From Pseudomonas sp. 8Z (lineage in GTDB: Bacteria > Pseudomonadota > Gammaproteobacteria > Pseudomonadales > Pseudomonadaceae): a stretch of DNA of 64,000 nucleotides. This document shows positions 1-9,167 of the stretch, one piece after another (within the stretch, counting starts at the first letter, position 1; every line of letters starts with the position of its first letter). Both the position numbers and the translations under genes were made by a program. The stretch covers positions 836,805 through 900,804 of the forward strand of contig NZ_LR733827.1 of the NCBI RefSeq assembly GCF_902506535.1, written 5' to 3'. The notes under the pieces were generated by a model. It saw nothing but the letters and a program-made list of their open reading frames with translations. It did no database searches and was not told where the DNA came from.

Positions 1-33
1 GCAGAACAGTAACGGACGGAAGAACGGACGCAT
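1..33 (-). CDS. Start of a divergent exported protein, cut by window edge
   Basis: Only eleven codons are visible, reading leftward out of the window from an ATG at 33 (M-R-P-F-F-R-P-L-L-F-C). The basic start followed by hydrophobic residues looks like the beginning of a signal peptide. In pseudomonads a DUF2066-type exported protein is usually divergent from purM, which fits, but too little is present for a firm call. The 33-273 interval holds the shared promoter region; a TAAAAT-like -10 lies near 171-176, without a convincing -35. Confidence 0.35.
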   Translation of the reverse strand, partial: MRPFFRPLLFC

Positions 34-273
34 GATGGGCTCTCGCAGAAGAAACAACGGCGCGGGGCCGTGAGGGGCCTATACCTTAAACAGCCGTTGA
101 CGGCCGGGCAACCGGCGCCACGAGCGCGACGAAGCGCATGCGCGTGAGTGGCCGCTACCGGGCAAGCCTGATAAAATCGCGCGCCTTCGCCAGCCGGTAG
201 GCGCGCCGGGCTCCGTGGATGAGCCTGCGCCATGTCGGCGCCACCCGAACTCCCTATTCAAAGGCCCGGATCT

Positions 274-1332
274 ATGAGCAAGCAACCCTCCATCAGCTAC
301 AAGGACGCAGGCGTCGATATCGATGCCGGTGAAGCCCTGGTCGAGCGCATCAAAGGCGTGGCCAAGCGCACCGCACGTCCCGAGGTCATGGGTGGCCTGG
401 GTGGCTTCGGCGCCCTCTGCGAGATTCCGGCTGGCTACAAGCAGCCGGTGCTGGTATCCGGTACTGACGGCGTCGGCACCAAGCTGCGCCTGGCGCTGAA
501 TCTGAACAAACACGACAGCATCGGCCAGGATCTGGTCGCCATGTGCGTCAACGACCTGGTGGTCTGCGGCGCCGAGCCGCTGTTCTTCCTCGACTACTAC
601 GCCACCGGCAAGCTCAACGTCGACGTAGCGGCCACCGTAGTCACCGGTATCGGCGCCGGTTGCGAGTTAGCCGGCTGCTCCCTGGTCGGTGGTGAAACCG
701 CCGAGATGCCAGGCATGTACGAAGGTGAAGACTACGACCTGGCCGGTTTCTGCGTTGGCGTGGTGGAAAAAGCCGAGATCATCGACGGCTCCAAGGTTGC
801 CACCGGCGACGCCCTGATCGCCCTACCTTCCTCCGGCCCGCATTCCAACGGCTACTCGCTGATCCGCAAGATCATCGAAGTCTCCGGCGCCGATATCGAG
901 CAGGTGCAACTGAACGGCAAGGCTCTGGCTGACCTGCTGATGGCACCGACACGCATCTACGTCAAACCGTTGCTCAAGCTGATCAAGGACACCGGCGCGG
1001 TCAAAGCCATGGCCCACATCACCGGCGGCGGCCTGCTGGACAACATCCCGCGCGTACTGCCGCAAGGCGCTCAGGCGGTGATCGATGTCGCCAGTTGGGA
1101 GCGCCCAGCGGTGTTCGATTGGTTGCAGGAAAAAGGCAACGTCGACGAGCACGAAATGCACCGCGTACTGAACTGCGGCGTCGGCATGGTCATCTGCGTT
1201 GCTCAGGATCAGGTCGAAGCGGCTCTGGCCAGCCTGCGTGCAAGCGGCGAGCAACCTTGGGTCATCGGCCAGATTGCCGTAGCTGCCGAGGGCGCCGAGC
1301 AAGTCGTGCTGAATAATCTGAAAGCCCACTGA
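274..1332 (+). CDS. purM: Phosphoribosylformylglycinamidine cyclo-ligase
   Basis: AIR synthetase, the fifth step of de novo purine synthesis: ATP-dependent closure of the imidazole ring of FGAM, in the cytosol. The 352-residue protein has the usual family length. The N-terminal [12 protein letters not shown] segment, the [11 protein letters not shown] nucleotide-binding loop and the GGETAEMPG motif are all typical. An in-frame ATG at 232 exists, but the start at 274 gives the conserved [13 protein letters not shown] beginning and matches family length. The stop codon shares a base with the purN start (TGATG), so the two genes are translationally coupled. Confidence 0.97.
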   Translation: MSKQPSISYKDAGVDIDAGEALVERIKGVAKRTARPEVMGGLGGFGALCEIPAGYKQPVLVSGTDGVGTKLRLALNLNKHDSIGQDLVAMCVNDLVVCGAEPLFFLDYYATGKLNVDVAATVVTGIGAGCELAGCSLVGGETAEMPGMYEGEDYDLAGFCVGVVEKAEIIDGSKVATGDALIALPSSGPHSNGYSLIRKIIEVSGADIEQVQLNGKALADLLMAPTRIYVKPLLKLIKDTGAVKAMAHITGGGLLDNIPRVLPQGAQAVIDVASWERPAVFDWLQEKGNVDEHEMHRVLNCGVGMVICVAQDQVEAALASLRASGEQPWVIGQIAVAAEGAEQVVLNNLKAH

Positions 1333-1976
1333 TGGTCTGCAACGTCGTCGTCCTGATCTCCGGCTCAGGTAGCAACCTGCAAGCCTTGATCGACAGTTGC
1401 GCCCATGACGACAACCCGGCACGCATCGTCGCGGTGATCTCCAACCGCGACGATGCCTATGGCCTGCAGCGTGCGCAGCAGGCCGGTATCGCCAGCCGCG
1501 TACTCGACCACAAGCCGTACGCCGGGCGCGAAGCCTTCGATGCCGCGCTAATCGAAACCATCGATGCCCACCAGCCAGACCTGGTGGTGCTGGCTGGATT
1601 CATGCGTATCCTCTCCCCCGGCTTCGTCAAGCACTACAACGGACGTCTGATCAACATTCATCCCTCCCTGCTGCCTCGTCACAAAGGCCTGCACACCCAT
1701 CAGCGCGCGCTGGAAGCTGGCGATCATGAACACGGCTGCAGCGTGCACTTCGTAACCGAGGAACTCGATGGTGGCCCACTGGTCGTACAGGCAGTGTTGC
1801 CAATCACGCCAGCGGACACACCTGAGCACCTAGCCGACCGTGTTCACCTGCTGGAACACCGCATCTATCCACTAGCAGTACGCTGGTTTGCCGAAGGCCG
1901 CTTGCGTCTGAGCGCGCAAGGCGCAATGCTGGATGGCCAGCCGCTGCCAGCCTGCGGCCACGTGATTCGAACCTAG
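1332..1976 (+). CDS. purN: Phosphoribosylglycinamide formyltransferase
   Basis: GAR transformylase, the third step of purine synthesis, moving a formyl group from 10-formyl-THF to GAR. The protein has 214 residues, normal for the family. Visible motifs are the N-terminal phosphate-binding loop VLISGSGSNLQ, the folate-site stretch INIHPSLLPRHKGLHTH with the catalytic Asn and His, and the downstream HEHGCSVHFV segment. The ATG overlaps the purM stop. An RBS (TAGGAG) for the following gene overlaps the purN stop, making a three-gene operon. Confidence 0.97.
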   Translation: MVCNVVVLISGSGSNLQALIDSCAHDDNPARIVAVISNRDDAYGLQRAQQAGIASRVLDHKPYAGREAFDAALIETIDAHQPDLVVLAGFMRILSPGFVKHYNGRLINIHPSLLPRHKGLHTHQRALEAGDHEHGCSVHFVTEELDGGPLVVQAVLPITPADTPEHLADRVHLLEHRIYPLAVRWFAEGRLRLSAQGAMLDGQPLPACGHVIRT

Positions 1977-1984
1977 GAGACTTT

Positions 1985-2701
1985 ATGCGTCGTGCCCTGT
2001 TGTTCGCTCTAACTCTTTTCAGCCTGCCAGCCTTCTCGACAGAGCTGGAGCCCTTCTCCGCCAGCTACACCGCCGACTGGAAGCAACTGCCGGTCAGCGG
2101 CAGCGCCGAACGTACGCTCGAAAAAGTCGATGGTGAACGCTGGAAGCTGGACTTCGAAGCCTCGATGCTGGTCGCCGGCCTGACCGAACAAAGCACCTTC
2201 AAGCTCGACAACGGTACGCTACTGCCGCTGAGCTACCGCTTCGACCGTAGCGGCCTGGGCAAGAGCAAGAAAGTCGAGCAGGACTTCGACTGGCAGCAGA
2301 AGCAAGTCATCGGTAGCGACCGCGACAACGCCGTGCGCCTGCCGCTCAACCGTGGCCTGCTGGACAAATCCAGCTACCAGATCGCCCTGCAGCTCGACGT
2401 TGCCGACGGCAAGCAGAGCATGAGCTATCAGGTGGTCGATGGTGACGAGATCGAGACTTACGACTTCCGCGTACTGGGCGAGGAAGTGGTTCGCACCCGC
2501 GCCGGGCTGATCGACGCAGTCAAGGTCGAACGCGTGCGTGACCCCACCCAAAGCAGCCGTAAAACCATCCTCTGGTTCGCCAAGGACTGGGGCTACTTGC
2601 TGGTTCGCCTGCATCAGGTGGAAACCGACGGTAAGGAATACCAGATCATGCTGCAGGAAGGCACGGTCAACGGTAAGCAGGTCGAAGGCCGCAAAGACTG
2701 A
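1985..2701 (+). CDS. DUF3108 exported protein
   Basis: A 238-residue protein with a clear Sec signal peptide (hydrophobic LLFALTLFSLPAFS, cleavage near residue 18) and a DUF3108 body (FSASYTADWKQLPVSGSAERTL), predicted periplasmic and beta-rich. Function of the family is unknown. It starts 8 bp after purN and ends just before a bidirectional terminator, so it is the last gene of the purM-purN operon. This order is conserved in pseudomonads. Confidence 0.85.
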   Translation: MRRALLFALTLFSLPAFSTELEPFSASYTADWKQLPVSGSAERTLEKVDGERWKLDFEASMLVAGLTEQSTFKLDNGTLLPLSYRFDRSGLGKSKKVEQDFDWQQKQVIGSDRDNAVRLPLNRGLLDKSSYQIALQLDVADGKQSMSYQVVDGDEIETYDFRVLGEEVVRTRAGLIDAVKVERVRDPTQSSRKTILWFAKDWGYLLVRLHQVETDGKEYQIMLQEGTVNGKQVEGRKD

Positions 2702-2713
2702 TCCTCAACAATG

Positions 2714-2742
2714 AAAAAGCCGGGAGACATTCCCGGCTTTTT
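2714..2742. terminator. Bidirectional intrinsic terminator
   Basis: A perfect 12-bp stem (AAAAAGCCGGGA / TCCCGGCTTTTT) around a GACAT loop, with T-runs in both orientations. It lies between the convergent purM operon and amt and can end both transcripts. Confidence 0.92.
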
Positions 2743-2759
2743 CATGCCTGCAACACACC

Positions 2760-3968
2760 TCAGTCGTGGCTCACCGCACCGATCTTGTGAATCGACAAGT
2801 CGGCGCCATTGAACTCCTCTTCCTTGCCCAGGCGAATCCCTACTGTCGCCTTCAGCAAGCCGTAGACAGCAAAGCCACCCAGCAGAGCCACCAGCACTCC
2901 GACAGCCGTGCCGATCAATTGGCTGACCAGGCTCACACCACCCAGACCACCAAAACTTTCCTGGGCGAAGATGCCACACGCGATCCCGCCCCAGACGCCG
3001 CACAGGCCGTGCAGCGGCCATACGCCGAGTACGTCGTCGATCTTCCATTTCACCTGTGTGGCGGTGAAGGCCCAGACGAACAGAGCACCAGCGATCACCC
3101 CCGTGAGCAAGGCCCCCACCGGATGCATCAAATCTGAGCCTGCACAGACCGCAACCAACCCCGCCAACGGGCCGTTATGCAGAAAGCCGGGGTCGTTGCG
3201 CCCAACCAGCAAGGCGGCCATGGTACCCCCGACCATGGCCATCAGCGAATTGACCGCCACCAGGCCACTGATGTTTTCCAGATTCTGCGCACTCATGACG
3301 TTAAAGCCGAACCAGCCGATAATCAGAATCCATGAGCCCAGCGCCAGAAACGGAATATTCGACGGCGCCATCGCCACCAGACGCCCATCGCGATAACGAC
3401 CATTGCGCTGCCCGAGCAGCATCACCGCACCGAAGGCCAGCCAGCCACCTACACCGTGTACCACCACCGATCCGGCGAAATCATGAAAACCTACGCCAAA
3501 ATGCGCCTCCAGCCAGGCCTGGAAGCCATGATTGCCATTCCAGATCAGCCCTTCGAAAAAGGGATAGACGAACGCCACGATCAAAACGGTCGCGCACAAC
3601 TGCGGAGCAAACTTGGCCCGCTCAGCAATACCACCGGAGATGATCGCCGGGATGGCCGCCGCGAAAGTCAGTAGAAAAAAGAACTTCACCAAGCCATAGC
3701 CATGGTTCTCGGTGAGCACCGCAGCCGGCTCAAGAAAGGTGATGCCATAAGCGACCCAGTAACCGACAAAAAAGTAGGCCAGTGCCGAAACTGCGAAGTC
3801 CGAGAGGATCTTCGACAATGCATTGACCTGATTCTTTTGCCTGACGGTGCCCACTTCGAGAAAAGCGAAACCGGCGTGCATGGCCAACACCATGATCGCG
3901 CCCAGCAGGATGAACAGCGTATTGGAACCGTGCACCAAAGAGGCGACGGCACTGTTGAGGTTTTCCAT
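2760..3968 (-). CDS. amt: Ammonium transporter, Amt family
   Basis: A 402-residue inner-membrane channel for ammonium with about eleven hydrophobic segments, in line with the AmtB/Rh fold. The pattern of conserved residues (KNQVNALSKILSDF near residue 43, HGVGGWLAFGAVMLLGQR, and the WPLHGLCGVWGGIACGIF twin-His region) matches the family. There is no cleavable long signal peptide as in E. coli AmtB. No glnK gene is adjacent, so this is a stand-alone amt paralogue. No clean sigma-54 site was found upstream by eye. Confidence 0.93.
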   Translation of the reverse strand: MENLNSAVASLVHGSNTLFILLGAIMVLAMHAGFAFLEVGTVRQKNQVNALSKILSDFAVSALAYFFVGYWVAYGITFLEPAAVLTENHGYGLVKFFFLLTFAAAIPAIISGGIAERAKFAPQLCATVLIVAFVYPFFEGLIWNGNHGFQAWLEAHFGVGFHDFAGSVVVHGVGGWLAFGAVMLLGQRNGRYRDGRLVAMAPSNIPFLALGSWILIIGWFGFNVMSAQNLENISGLVAVNSLMAMVGGTMAALLVGRNDPGFLHNGPLAGLVAVCAGSDLMHPVGALLTGVIAGALFVWAFTATQVKWKIDDVLGVWPLHGLCGVWGGIACGIFAQESFGGLGGVSLVSQLIGTAVGVLVALLGGFAVYGLLKATVGIRLGKEEEFNGADLSIHKIGAVSHD

Positions 3969-4321
3969 CTAAGACAAAGGCTCCGAAAATGGAAAAGCAC
4001 CAAACGAAAGCATCAAGAGACATTCGTGCACCGCGAAGTGGCAAGACATGACTCAGCAGCCGAAAGAAGCGCAACAAAGCGCCGCAAAAATGGCATCGCA
4101 CTTTTCTTTCAGAAAGGCACTTATTTTTATTTATCAATGAGTTATATGCGATATGGCCATCCTGAGCCAATCTGAAACAGCCCCATGAAAGGGCAATCTC
4201 AAGACATTGCGCACCAACTAAATGCAAACGATGTACCAGTGCGGCCTTTGCTAATCTGACTGAACCCTAAAGGCCACTCTGTACTCACACGCATACATTC
4301 ATCACGCAAAGGATGCTCGAT
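3969..4321. other. Intergenic region between amt and the DUF883 gene
   Basis: About 350 bp separating divergently transcribed genes, more AT-rich than the surroundings. It must hold both promoters. I see no convincing ORF, RNA gene or strong repeat; the only structure noted is a short TTTC/GAAA inverted repeat around 4100-4115. Confidence 0.5.
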
Positions 4322-4639
4322 ATGCCCCGCAAAACTGCCGCTTCATCCCAACAGGACAGCCTGCTCGAAGAGTTCCAGGCACTGGTCAATGACACCGAGA
4401 AACTGCTGCAGCATTCGGCCAGCCTGGCTGGCGAGCAAGCCGATAGCCTGCGCGAAGATATTCGCGGCAGCCTGTCCCGCGCTCGCGACACCCTGCAGCA
4501 GGCTGAGAGCAGCCTACGTGAACAGGGCAAGATCGCCGTGGATGCCACCGAAGACTACGTGCACAAGCACCCCTGGCAGGCATTGGGCCTTTCGGCGGCC
4601 ATCGGTATGCTGGTCGGCCTACTCCTAAGCCGCCGTTGA
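4322..4639 (+). CDS. DUF883 family membrane-anchored protein (ElaB/YqjD-like)
   Basis: A 105-residue protein with an amphipathic, coiled-coil-rich body (repeated Q, E, L, S residues from about 8 to 75) and one C-terminal transmembrane helix (ALGLSAAIGMLVGLLLS) ending in two arginines. This is the layout of YqjD/ElaB proteins, inner-membrane tail-anchored proteins reported to bind stationary-phase ribosomes. AAAGGA precedes the ATG at 4322 at good spacing, which favours it over the ATG at 4313. First gene of a three-gene cluster. Confidence 0.85.
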   Translation: MPRKTAASSQQDSLLEEFQALVNDTEKLLQHSASLAGEQADSLREDIRGSLSRARDTLQQAESSLREQGKIAVDATEDYVHKHPWQALGLSAAIGMLVGLLLSRR

Positions 4640-4649
4640 TTGCGCAAAT

Positions 4650-5009
4650 ATGAGCGAAAGCCCCTCCCCACGACGGCTCGGCGGCGCCCTACTCGGGTGG
4701 CTGCAGAGCCACCTAGAGCTGGTCGGCCACGAGCTGGAAGAACAACGCAGCCAGGCACTGCGCTTATTGTTACTGGGCGGATTGTGCCTGGGCTTCGCCC
4801 TGCTGCTGTTGATTGGCTTGTCGGCATTGCTGCTGATCCTCTATTGGGATACTCACCGCCTGAGCGTAGCCATCGGACTCTGCGCATTTTACGGCGTCGG
4901 CCTGCTGCTCTGCGCTGGCTGGCTGCTGGCCAGCCTGTTGCGCGCACCGCCGCCCTTCAGCGCGAGCCTAGAAGAACTGCAACGTGATCGGGAGCAACTG
5001 CTGCCATGA
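4650..5009 (+). CDS. YqjE-like membrane protein (phage-holin superfamily III)
   Basis: 119 residues with two strong transmembrane segments (LLLLGGLCLGFALLLLIGL and FYGVGLLLCAGWLLASLL) and a basic/acidic amphipathic N-terminus. It resembles YqjE of the yqjDEK cluster, a conserved inner-membrane protein of unknown role. It follows the DUF883 gene by 10 bp and overlaps the next gene by 4 bp (ATGA). Confidence 0.82.
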   Translation: MSESPSPRRLGGALLGWLQSHLELVGHELEEQRSQALRLLLLGGLCLGFALLLLIGLSALLLILYWDTHRLSVAIGLCAFYGVGLLLCAGWLLASLLRAPPPFSASLEELQRDREQLLP

Positions 5010-5335
5010 CCCAGCCCACACTGCCCCGGCACACATCGCGTCGCGAGCTGCGCAAAGCCATGCTGCGCATGCGCCTGGAAATGCGTCGCCAGGAAATCCG
5101 TCATGAGGCGCTATTGCTGACACAACCACTGCGTCAGGTGAAAGACTTCAGCCTAAACCTGCGCAGCGGCAGCGCACCAATATGGCTCACAACAGGCGTA
5201 CTCACATTCGTCGGCATCATCGGCGGAAAACGCGGCTGGCGCCGCTGGCTGCGCCTGGCACTGCTACTGGCGCCACTGCTCAGGCGTCGTAATTCCGGCA
5301 CCCACCCTCCTGAGAACGACGTTACAAAAAGATAA
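5006..5335 (+). CDS. YqjK-like small protein
   Basis: A 109-residue, Arg-rich protein whose N-terminal half is a predicted helix (SRRELRKAMLRMRLEMRRQE) and whose second half has a short hydrophobic stretch followed by a basic tail. Similarity is positional and compositional to the third gene of the yqjD-yqjE-yqjK cluster. It overlaps yqjE-like by 4 bp, which suggests coupled translation. Function unknown. Confidence 0.65.
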   Translation: MTQPTLPRHTSRRELRKAMLRMRLEMRRQEIRHEALLLTQPLRQVKDFSLNLRSGSAPIWLTTGVLTFVGIIGGKRGWRRWLRLALLLAPLLRRRNSGTHPPENDVTKR

Positions 5336-5433
5336 ATTACCGCTGCACTATAGCGCGCCTGGCCGCGATCTTGCTTAGTCGATGCGACTGCTATCCAATA
5401 GCCATAACACAGCCCATCACTAAGGATGCCCCG

Positions 5434-6597
5434 TTGATCGAAGGACAGCCCTTCGCCGTCTTCCAGCCCTTTATAGACACCGCCACTGGCCGCATCGCCG
5501 GTGTCGAGGCGCTGGCGCGGCTTCGTGATGAGCACGGACAGGAACACTCGGCCGGCCCACTATTCGCCGACCCCAAAACCCCTCCAACCGCTCTGCGCAG
5601 ACTTGATCGCCAGGTTCGCGAGGACGCCTTGATGCGTTTTCACGAAGCGCCCAAAGACTGGTTTCTCAGCCTCAACATCTCACCGCGCTGGATCAGCCGT
5701 TTGCGGCCTGCGCAGCCTCTACCCAGCCTGATTCAACTGCAGCGCAGCGGGATCGACCCCACGCGCATCGTTTTCGAAATCACCGAACTCGGCGGAGCCA
5801 GCCAGCGCCTGCCACAAGTAGTGGCCCGCTACCGTGAAGCGGGCGCGCGCATCGCCATCGATGACTTCGGCGCAGGCTACTCGCAGCTCGACCGCGTTCT
5901 GGCGCTGCAGCCTGACATTCTCAAACTGGACATGCGCCTGTTTCAAGAAGCCGCTCGCGGCGGCCCAAGTGGAGAAGTGGTCAAGGCACTGGCACAAATG
6001 GCCGAGAAAACCGGCTGCTGGATCATCGCCGAAGGTGTGGAAACCGATGCCGAGCTGAATTTCGCCTTGGAATGCGGCGCACGTTATGTGCAGGGTTTTC
6101 TGTTCGCTCGCCCAGAGCGCGAACTGTTTGCCAGTGATGCCTTTGTCGGTCGCGTCGCCCGCCTGCGTGAAAACTATGTGCATCACAAGCTAAGCGAGCG
6201 GGCACGCCTGGTCAGCCTGCGCCAGCAACTGGCCGAGCTGATGGGCGAACTCAAGAACTGGGCTGAAAGTGGCGCCGCGGCTGATAGCTTGCGTGCGCCG
6301 GATAACTACCCCTGGTTACTGCGTATCTACCAATGCGACCGCCACGGCACGCAAATCACCCCCAACCTGGAATGGCACGACCAGCACTGGCAAACCGATG
6401 GTCGCTACCTGGGCCACAACTGGTCTTGGCGTCCTTACTTCTATCAACTGTTGGCCGAAGGCTGGGAGGAACGACGACTGACACTCTCCAGCACCTATCG
6501 AGACGCCACCAGCAACCAGTATTGCCTGACCGCTGGCCAGTTCATCGACAATGGCCGCCGTCTGCTGCTGGTCGATATCGACGCCGCAGGCCTGTAA
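5434..6597 (+). CDS. EAL-domain c-di-GMP phosphodiesterase with YkuI-like C-terminus
   Basis: Hydrolyses c-di-GMP to pGpG. The EAL domain spans roughly residues 5-240 and keeps its key residues: VEALAR, the Asn of SLNIS, FEITE, the twin Asp of IDDFGAGYS, the Lys of LKLD and AEGVET. The C-terminal about 140 residues resemble the YkuI C-terminal PAS/Cache-like sensor (YPWLLRIYQCD, WSWRPYFYQLL). I chose a TTG start at 5434 because AAGGA lies 8 nt upstream and the EAL domain begins right after it; an in-frame ATG at 5371 lacks a good RBS. Active enzyme expected. Confidence 0.88.
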   Translation: MIEGQPFAVFQPFIDTATGRIAGVEALARLRDEHGQEHSAGPLFADPKTPPTALRRLDRQVREDALMRFHEAPKDWFLSLNISPRWISRLRPAQPLPSLIQLQRSGIDPTRIVFEITELGGASQRLPQVVARYREAGARIAIDDFGAGYSQLDRVLALQPDILKLDMRLFQEAARGGPSGEVVKALAQMAEKTGCWIIAEGVETDAELNFALECGARYVQGFLFARPERELFASDAFVGRVARLRENYVHHKLSERARLVSLRQQLAELMGELKNWAESGAAADSLRAPDNYPWLLRIYQCDRHGTQITPNLEWHDQHWQTDGRYLGHNWSWRPYFYQLLAEGWEERRLTLSSTYRDATSNQYCLTAGQFIDNGRRLLLVDIDAAGL

Positions 6598-6666
6598 TCA
6601 CAGGCTTGCAGCCAATCGCCCAAACACCCAAGCTAGTGGCCTGGATCAACCCGGCGAGGATCGGCC

Positions 6667-7998
6667 TTGGATTGGCATACCCTGCTCACCCGCGAACGTC
6701 TCGGCAAACCCGCCCCTAGCTCAGCCGAGCTGGGGCGCAGTCCGTTTCACAAGGATCACGACCGCATCATCTTCTCCGGCGCCTTCCGCCGCCTGGGACG
6801 CAAGACGCAAGTGCACCCGGTTTCAAGCAACGACCACATCCATACCCGCCTGACCCACTCGCTGGAAGTTAGCTGCGTGGGCCGCTCGCTGGCCATGCGC
6901 GTCGGCGAGATGCTCCGCAGCGAGCTGCCGGACTGGTGCGAGCCGAGCGATCTAGGCATGGTCGTGCAGTCAGCCTGCCTGGCCCATGACATCGGCAACC
7001 CACCGTTCGGCCACTCCGGCGAGGATGCCATCCGTCACTGGTTCCAGCAGGCCGCAGGCAAGGGCTGGCTGGACGCCATGAGTGACGCCGAGCGCGGCGA
7101 CTTTCTCAACTTCGAGGGCAATGCCCAGGGCTTTCGCGTCCTGACCCAGCTCGAATATCACCAGTTCGACGGCGGCACACGCCTGACCTACGCCACCCTC
7201 GGCACGTACCTCAAGTACCCCTGGACGGCTCGCCACGCAGAAGCACTGGGCTACAAGAAGCACAAATTCGGCTGTTACCAGAGCGAGTTGCCGCTACTCG
7301 AACAGATTGCCAGCAAGCTGGAGCTGCCACAGCTAGAAAGCCAGCGCTGGGCACGCCACCCGTTGGTCTATCTGATGGAGGCCGCAGACGACATCTGCTA
7401 TGGGCTAATCGACCTCGAAGATGGCGTGGAGATGGAACTGCTCGACTACAGCGAGGTAGAGGCCCTGCTGCTCGACCTGGTCGGTGATGACCTGCCGGAA
7501 ACCTATCGCCAACTCGGCCCGCGTGACTCGCGCAGGCGCAAGCTGGCGATCCTGCGTGGCAAGGCCATCGAGCACCTGACCAACGCCGCAGCCGGCGCTT
7601 TCGTCGAGCAACAGCAAGACCTGCTGCGTGGCGCCCTGCAAGGCGATCTGGTCGAACACATGCACGGCTCAGCCAAACGCTGCGTACAACGCGCCAAGGC
7701 TCTGGCACGCGAAAAAATCTTCCACGACAAGCGCAAGACCCTGCACGAGATCGGCGCCTACACCACCCTGGAGATCCTGCTCAACGCTTTCTGTGGTGCA
7801 GCACTGGAGCAGCACAGCGGTTGCCCGCTGTCGTTCAAGCATCAACGCATCCTTGACCTGCTCAGTTACTATGCCCCCGAGCCAGGCTGGCCGCTGTATC
7901 GCTCGTTCATGCGAGTAATCGACTTTATCGCGGGCATGACCGATAGCTACGCAACTGAAATGGCCCGGGAAATGACCGGTCGCTCCAGCCCTCTCTAG
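6667..7998 (+). CDS. dgt: Deoxyguanosinetriphosphate triphosphohydrolase
   Basis: Hydrolyses dGTP to deoxyguanosine and triphosphate, tuning dNTP pools. The 443-residue protein has the HD-superfamily metal motifs [10 protein letters not shown] (near residue 60) and [12 protein letters not shown] (near residue 107), and ends with the [19 protein letters not shown] signature of dGTPases. The start is TTG at 6667 with AGGA 6 nt upstream; the protein then begins (M)[13 protein letters not shown] as is usual in the family. It lies 69 bp after the EAL gene and 6 bp before a FUSC gene. Confidence 0.93.
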   Translation: MDWHTLLTRERLGKPAPSSAELGRSPFHKDHDRIIFSGAFRRLGRKTQVHPVSSNDHIHTRLTHSLEVSCVGRSLAMRVGEMLRSELPDWCEPSDLGMVVQSACLAHDIGNPPFGHSGEDAIRHWFQQAAGKGWLDAMSDAERGDFLNFEGNAQGFRVLTQLEYHQFDGGTRLTYATLGTYLKYPWTARHAEALGYKKHKFGCYQSELPLLEQIASKLELPQLESQRWARHPLVYLMEAADDICYGLIDLEDGVEMELLDYSEVEALLLDLVGDDLPETYRQLGPRDSRRRKLAILRGKAIEHLTNAAAGAFVEQQQDLLRGALQGDLVEHMHGSAKRCVQRAKALAREKIFHDKRKTLHEIGAYTTLEILLNAFCGAALEQHSGCPLSFKHQRILDLLSYYAPEPGWPLYRSFMRVIDFIAGMTDSYATEMAREMTGRSSPL

Positions 7999-8004
7999 CC
8001 CTCG

Positions 8005-9069
8005 ATGAACAATCTGACTCGCAACCGTCTTAATTGGCATGCCGGGCCACCCGCCTGGGGCCCCGCCCTGATTGCCGGTATCGGCTGCGCTCTGCCGTTG
8101 CTACTTGGCCTATTCACCTCGCATACGGGCTTTCTCTGGGCCTCTCTAGGCGCGTTTCAGGCCGCTCAAGCCAATGCACTGCATCGCTTCGGCATGCTGC
8201 GCATGCTACTGCTCACGGCTTTCGGGGCCTGCAGCGCTGGCCTGGGGTTCTGGGCTGGCAGCCATCCGCTGCTCGGTCTGGCCCTGTTCGCCGCATTCGG
8301 TCTGCTACTGGCCTGGCTGCAACGCTTCGGCAGTGAGGCAGGCAAACTCGGTATTGGCCTGTCGATCTGCCTATGCATCGGCCAGGGCCAATTCGGTATA
8401 GGTAATCTGCACAACCCCTACGCTGTAGCCACGCTGTTCAGCCTCGGCGGCTTGTGGGTGATGCTCCTGGCCTTCGGCTTACGAGGCCTGCATGGGCTGC
8501 GTACATGGCCACACATGCCACGCGTAATCAGCCTGCTCAAGGTGCTGCGGCGGCATGCTCAGCGCCTGCCTCGTCGCCAATGGCGCCTGCACGCCCTGGC
8601 CTGCATGCTAGCTTTCGCCACGGCTGGACTGGTGGTCAGTCTCTCCGGGCTTTCGCGCGGCTATTGGTTGACCCTGGCGGTGATTACCACGCTGCAATTG
8701 GAGTTTCACAACAGCCTGGTTCGTGCGGTACAGGCCAGTCTCGCCAGCCTGGCGGCGGCAGGATTGCTGATACTGCTCGGCTACAGCCTGCAAAGCCCAG
8801 CGATGATGGTGATGACACTCCTGCCGCTGATCGTCCTCAGTCGCGTCCTGCAGGCCAATCATTATGGTCTGTTCGTTCTACAGAGCACTCTATGCTTCGT
8901 GCTGCTGACCGAAAGTTTTTCCGGGGACTGGCATCTACCTGAGGCGCGCCTATTCAACGCGCTGATCGGCACAACGCTGGCGCTCGCGGTGGCCCTGCTG
9001 ATCCATGGCGTGCAATTGCGCCTGAGCAAAAAAACATCTACTGCACAGATCAATAACACTTCGCAATAA
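8005..9069 (+). CDS. FUSC-type inner-membrane protein
   Basis: 354 residues with about ten to eleven transmembrane segments arranged as two repeated halves, each starting after a cytoplasmic basic stretch. This is the layout of the FUSC/aromatic-acid exporter (AaeB-like) family, though this version is short and lacks a large soluble domain. The substrate cannot be told from sequence. It follows dgt closely and probably shares its transcript. Confidence 0.72.
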   Translation: MNNLTRNRLNWHAGPPAWGPALIAGIGCALPLLLGLFTSHTGFLWASLGAFQAAQANALHRFGMLRMLLLTAFGACSAGLGFWAGSHPLLGLALFAAFGLLLAWLQRFGSEAGKLGIGLSICLCIGQGQFGIGNLHNPYAVATLFSLGGLWVMLLAFGLRGLHGLRTWPHMPRVISLLKVLRRHAQRLPRRQWRLHALACMLAFATAGLVVSLSGLSRGYWLTLAVITTLQLEFHNSLVRAVQASLASLAAAGLLILLGYSLQSPAMMVMTLLPLIVLSRVLQANHYGLFVLQSTLCFVLLTESFSGDWHLPEARLFNALIGTTLALAVALLIHGVQLRLSKKTSTAQINNTSQ

Positions 9070-9167
9070 AGAGCCTGCAGATACGCTAATGTTTCACTAC
9101 TCTTGACCAAGCCCCTCTAATAATCGCTAGCCCGCCCCCAGCAGCACGACCAATGGAGTGAAGTGCG

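Noticed and set aside
3969..4321. Sigma-54 promoter or NtrC site for amt
   Set aside because: No sequence with proper GG-N10-GC spacing was found on the amt strand; GGTGC-like words there lack a matching dyad.
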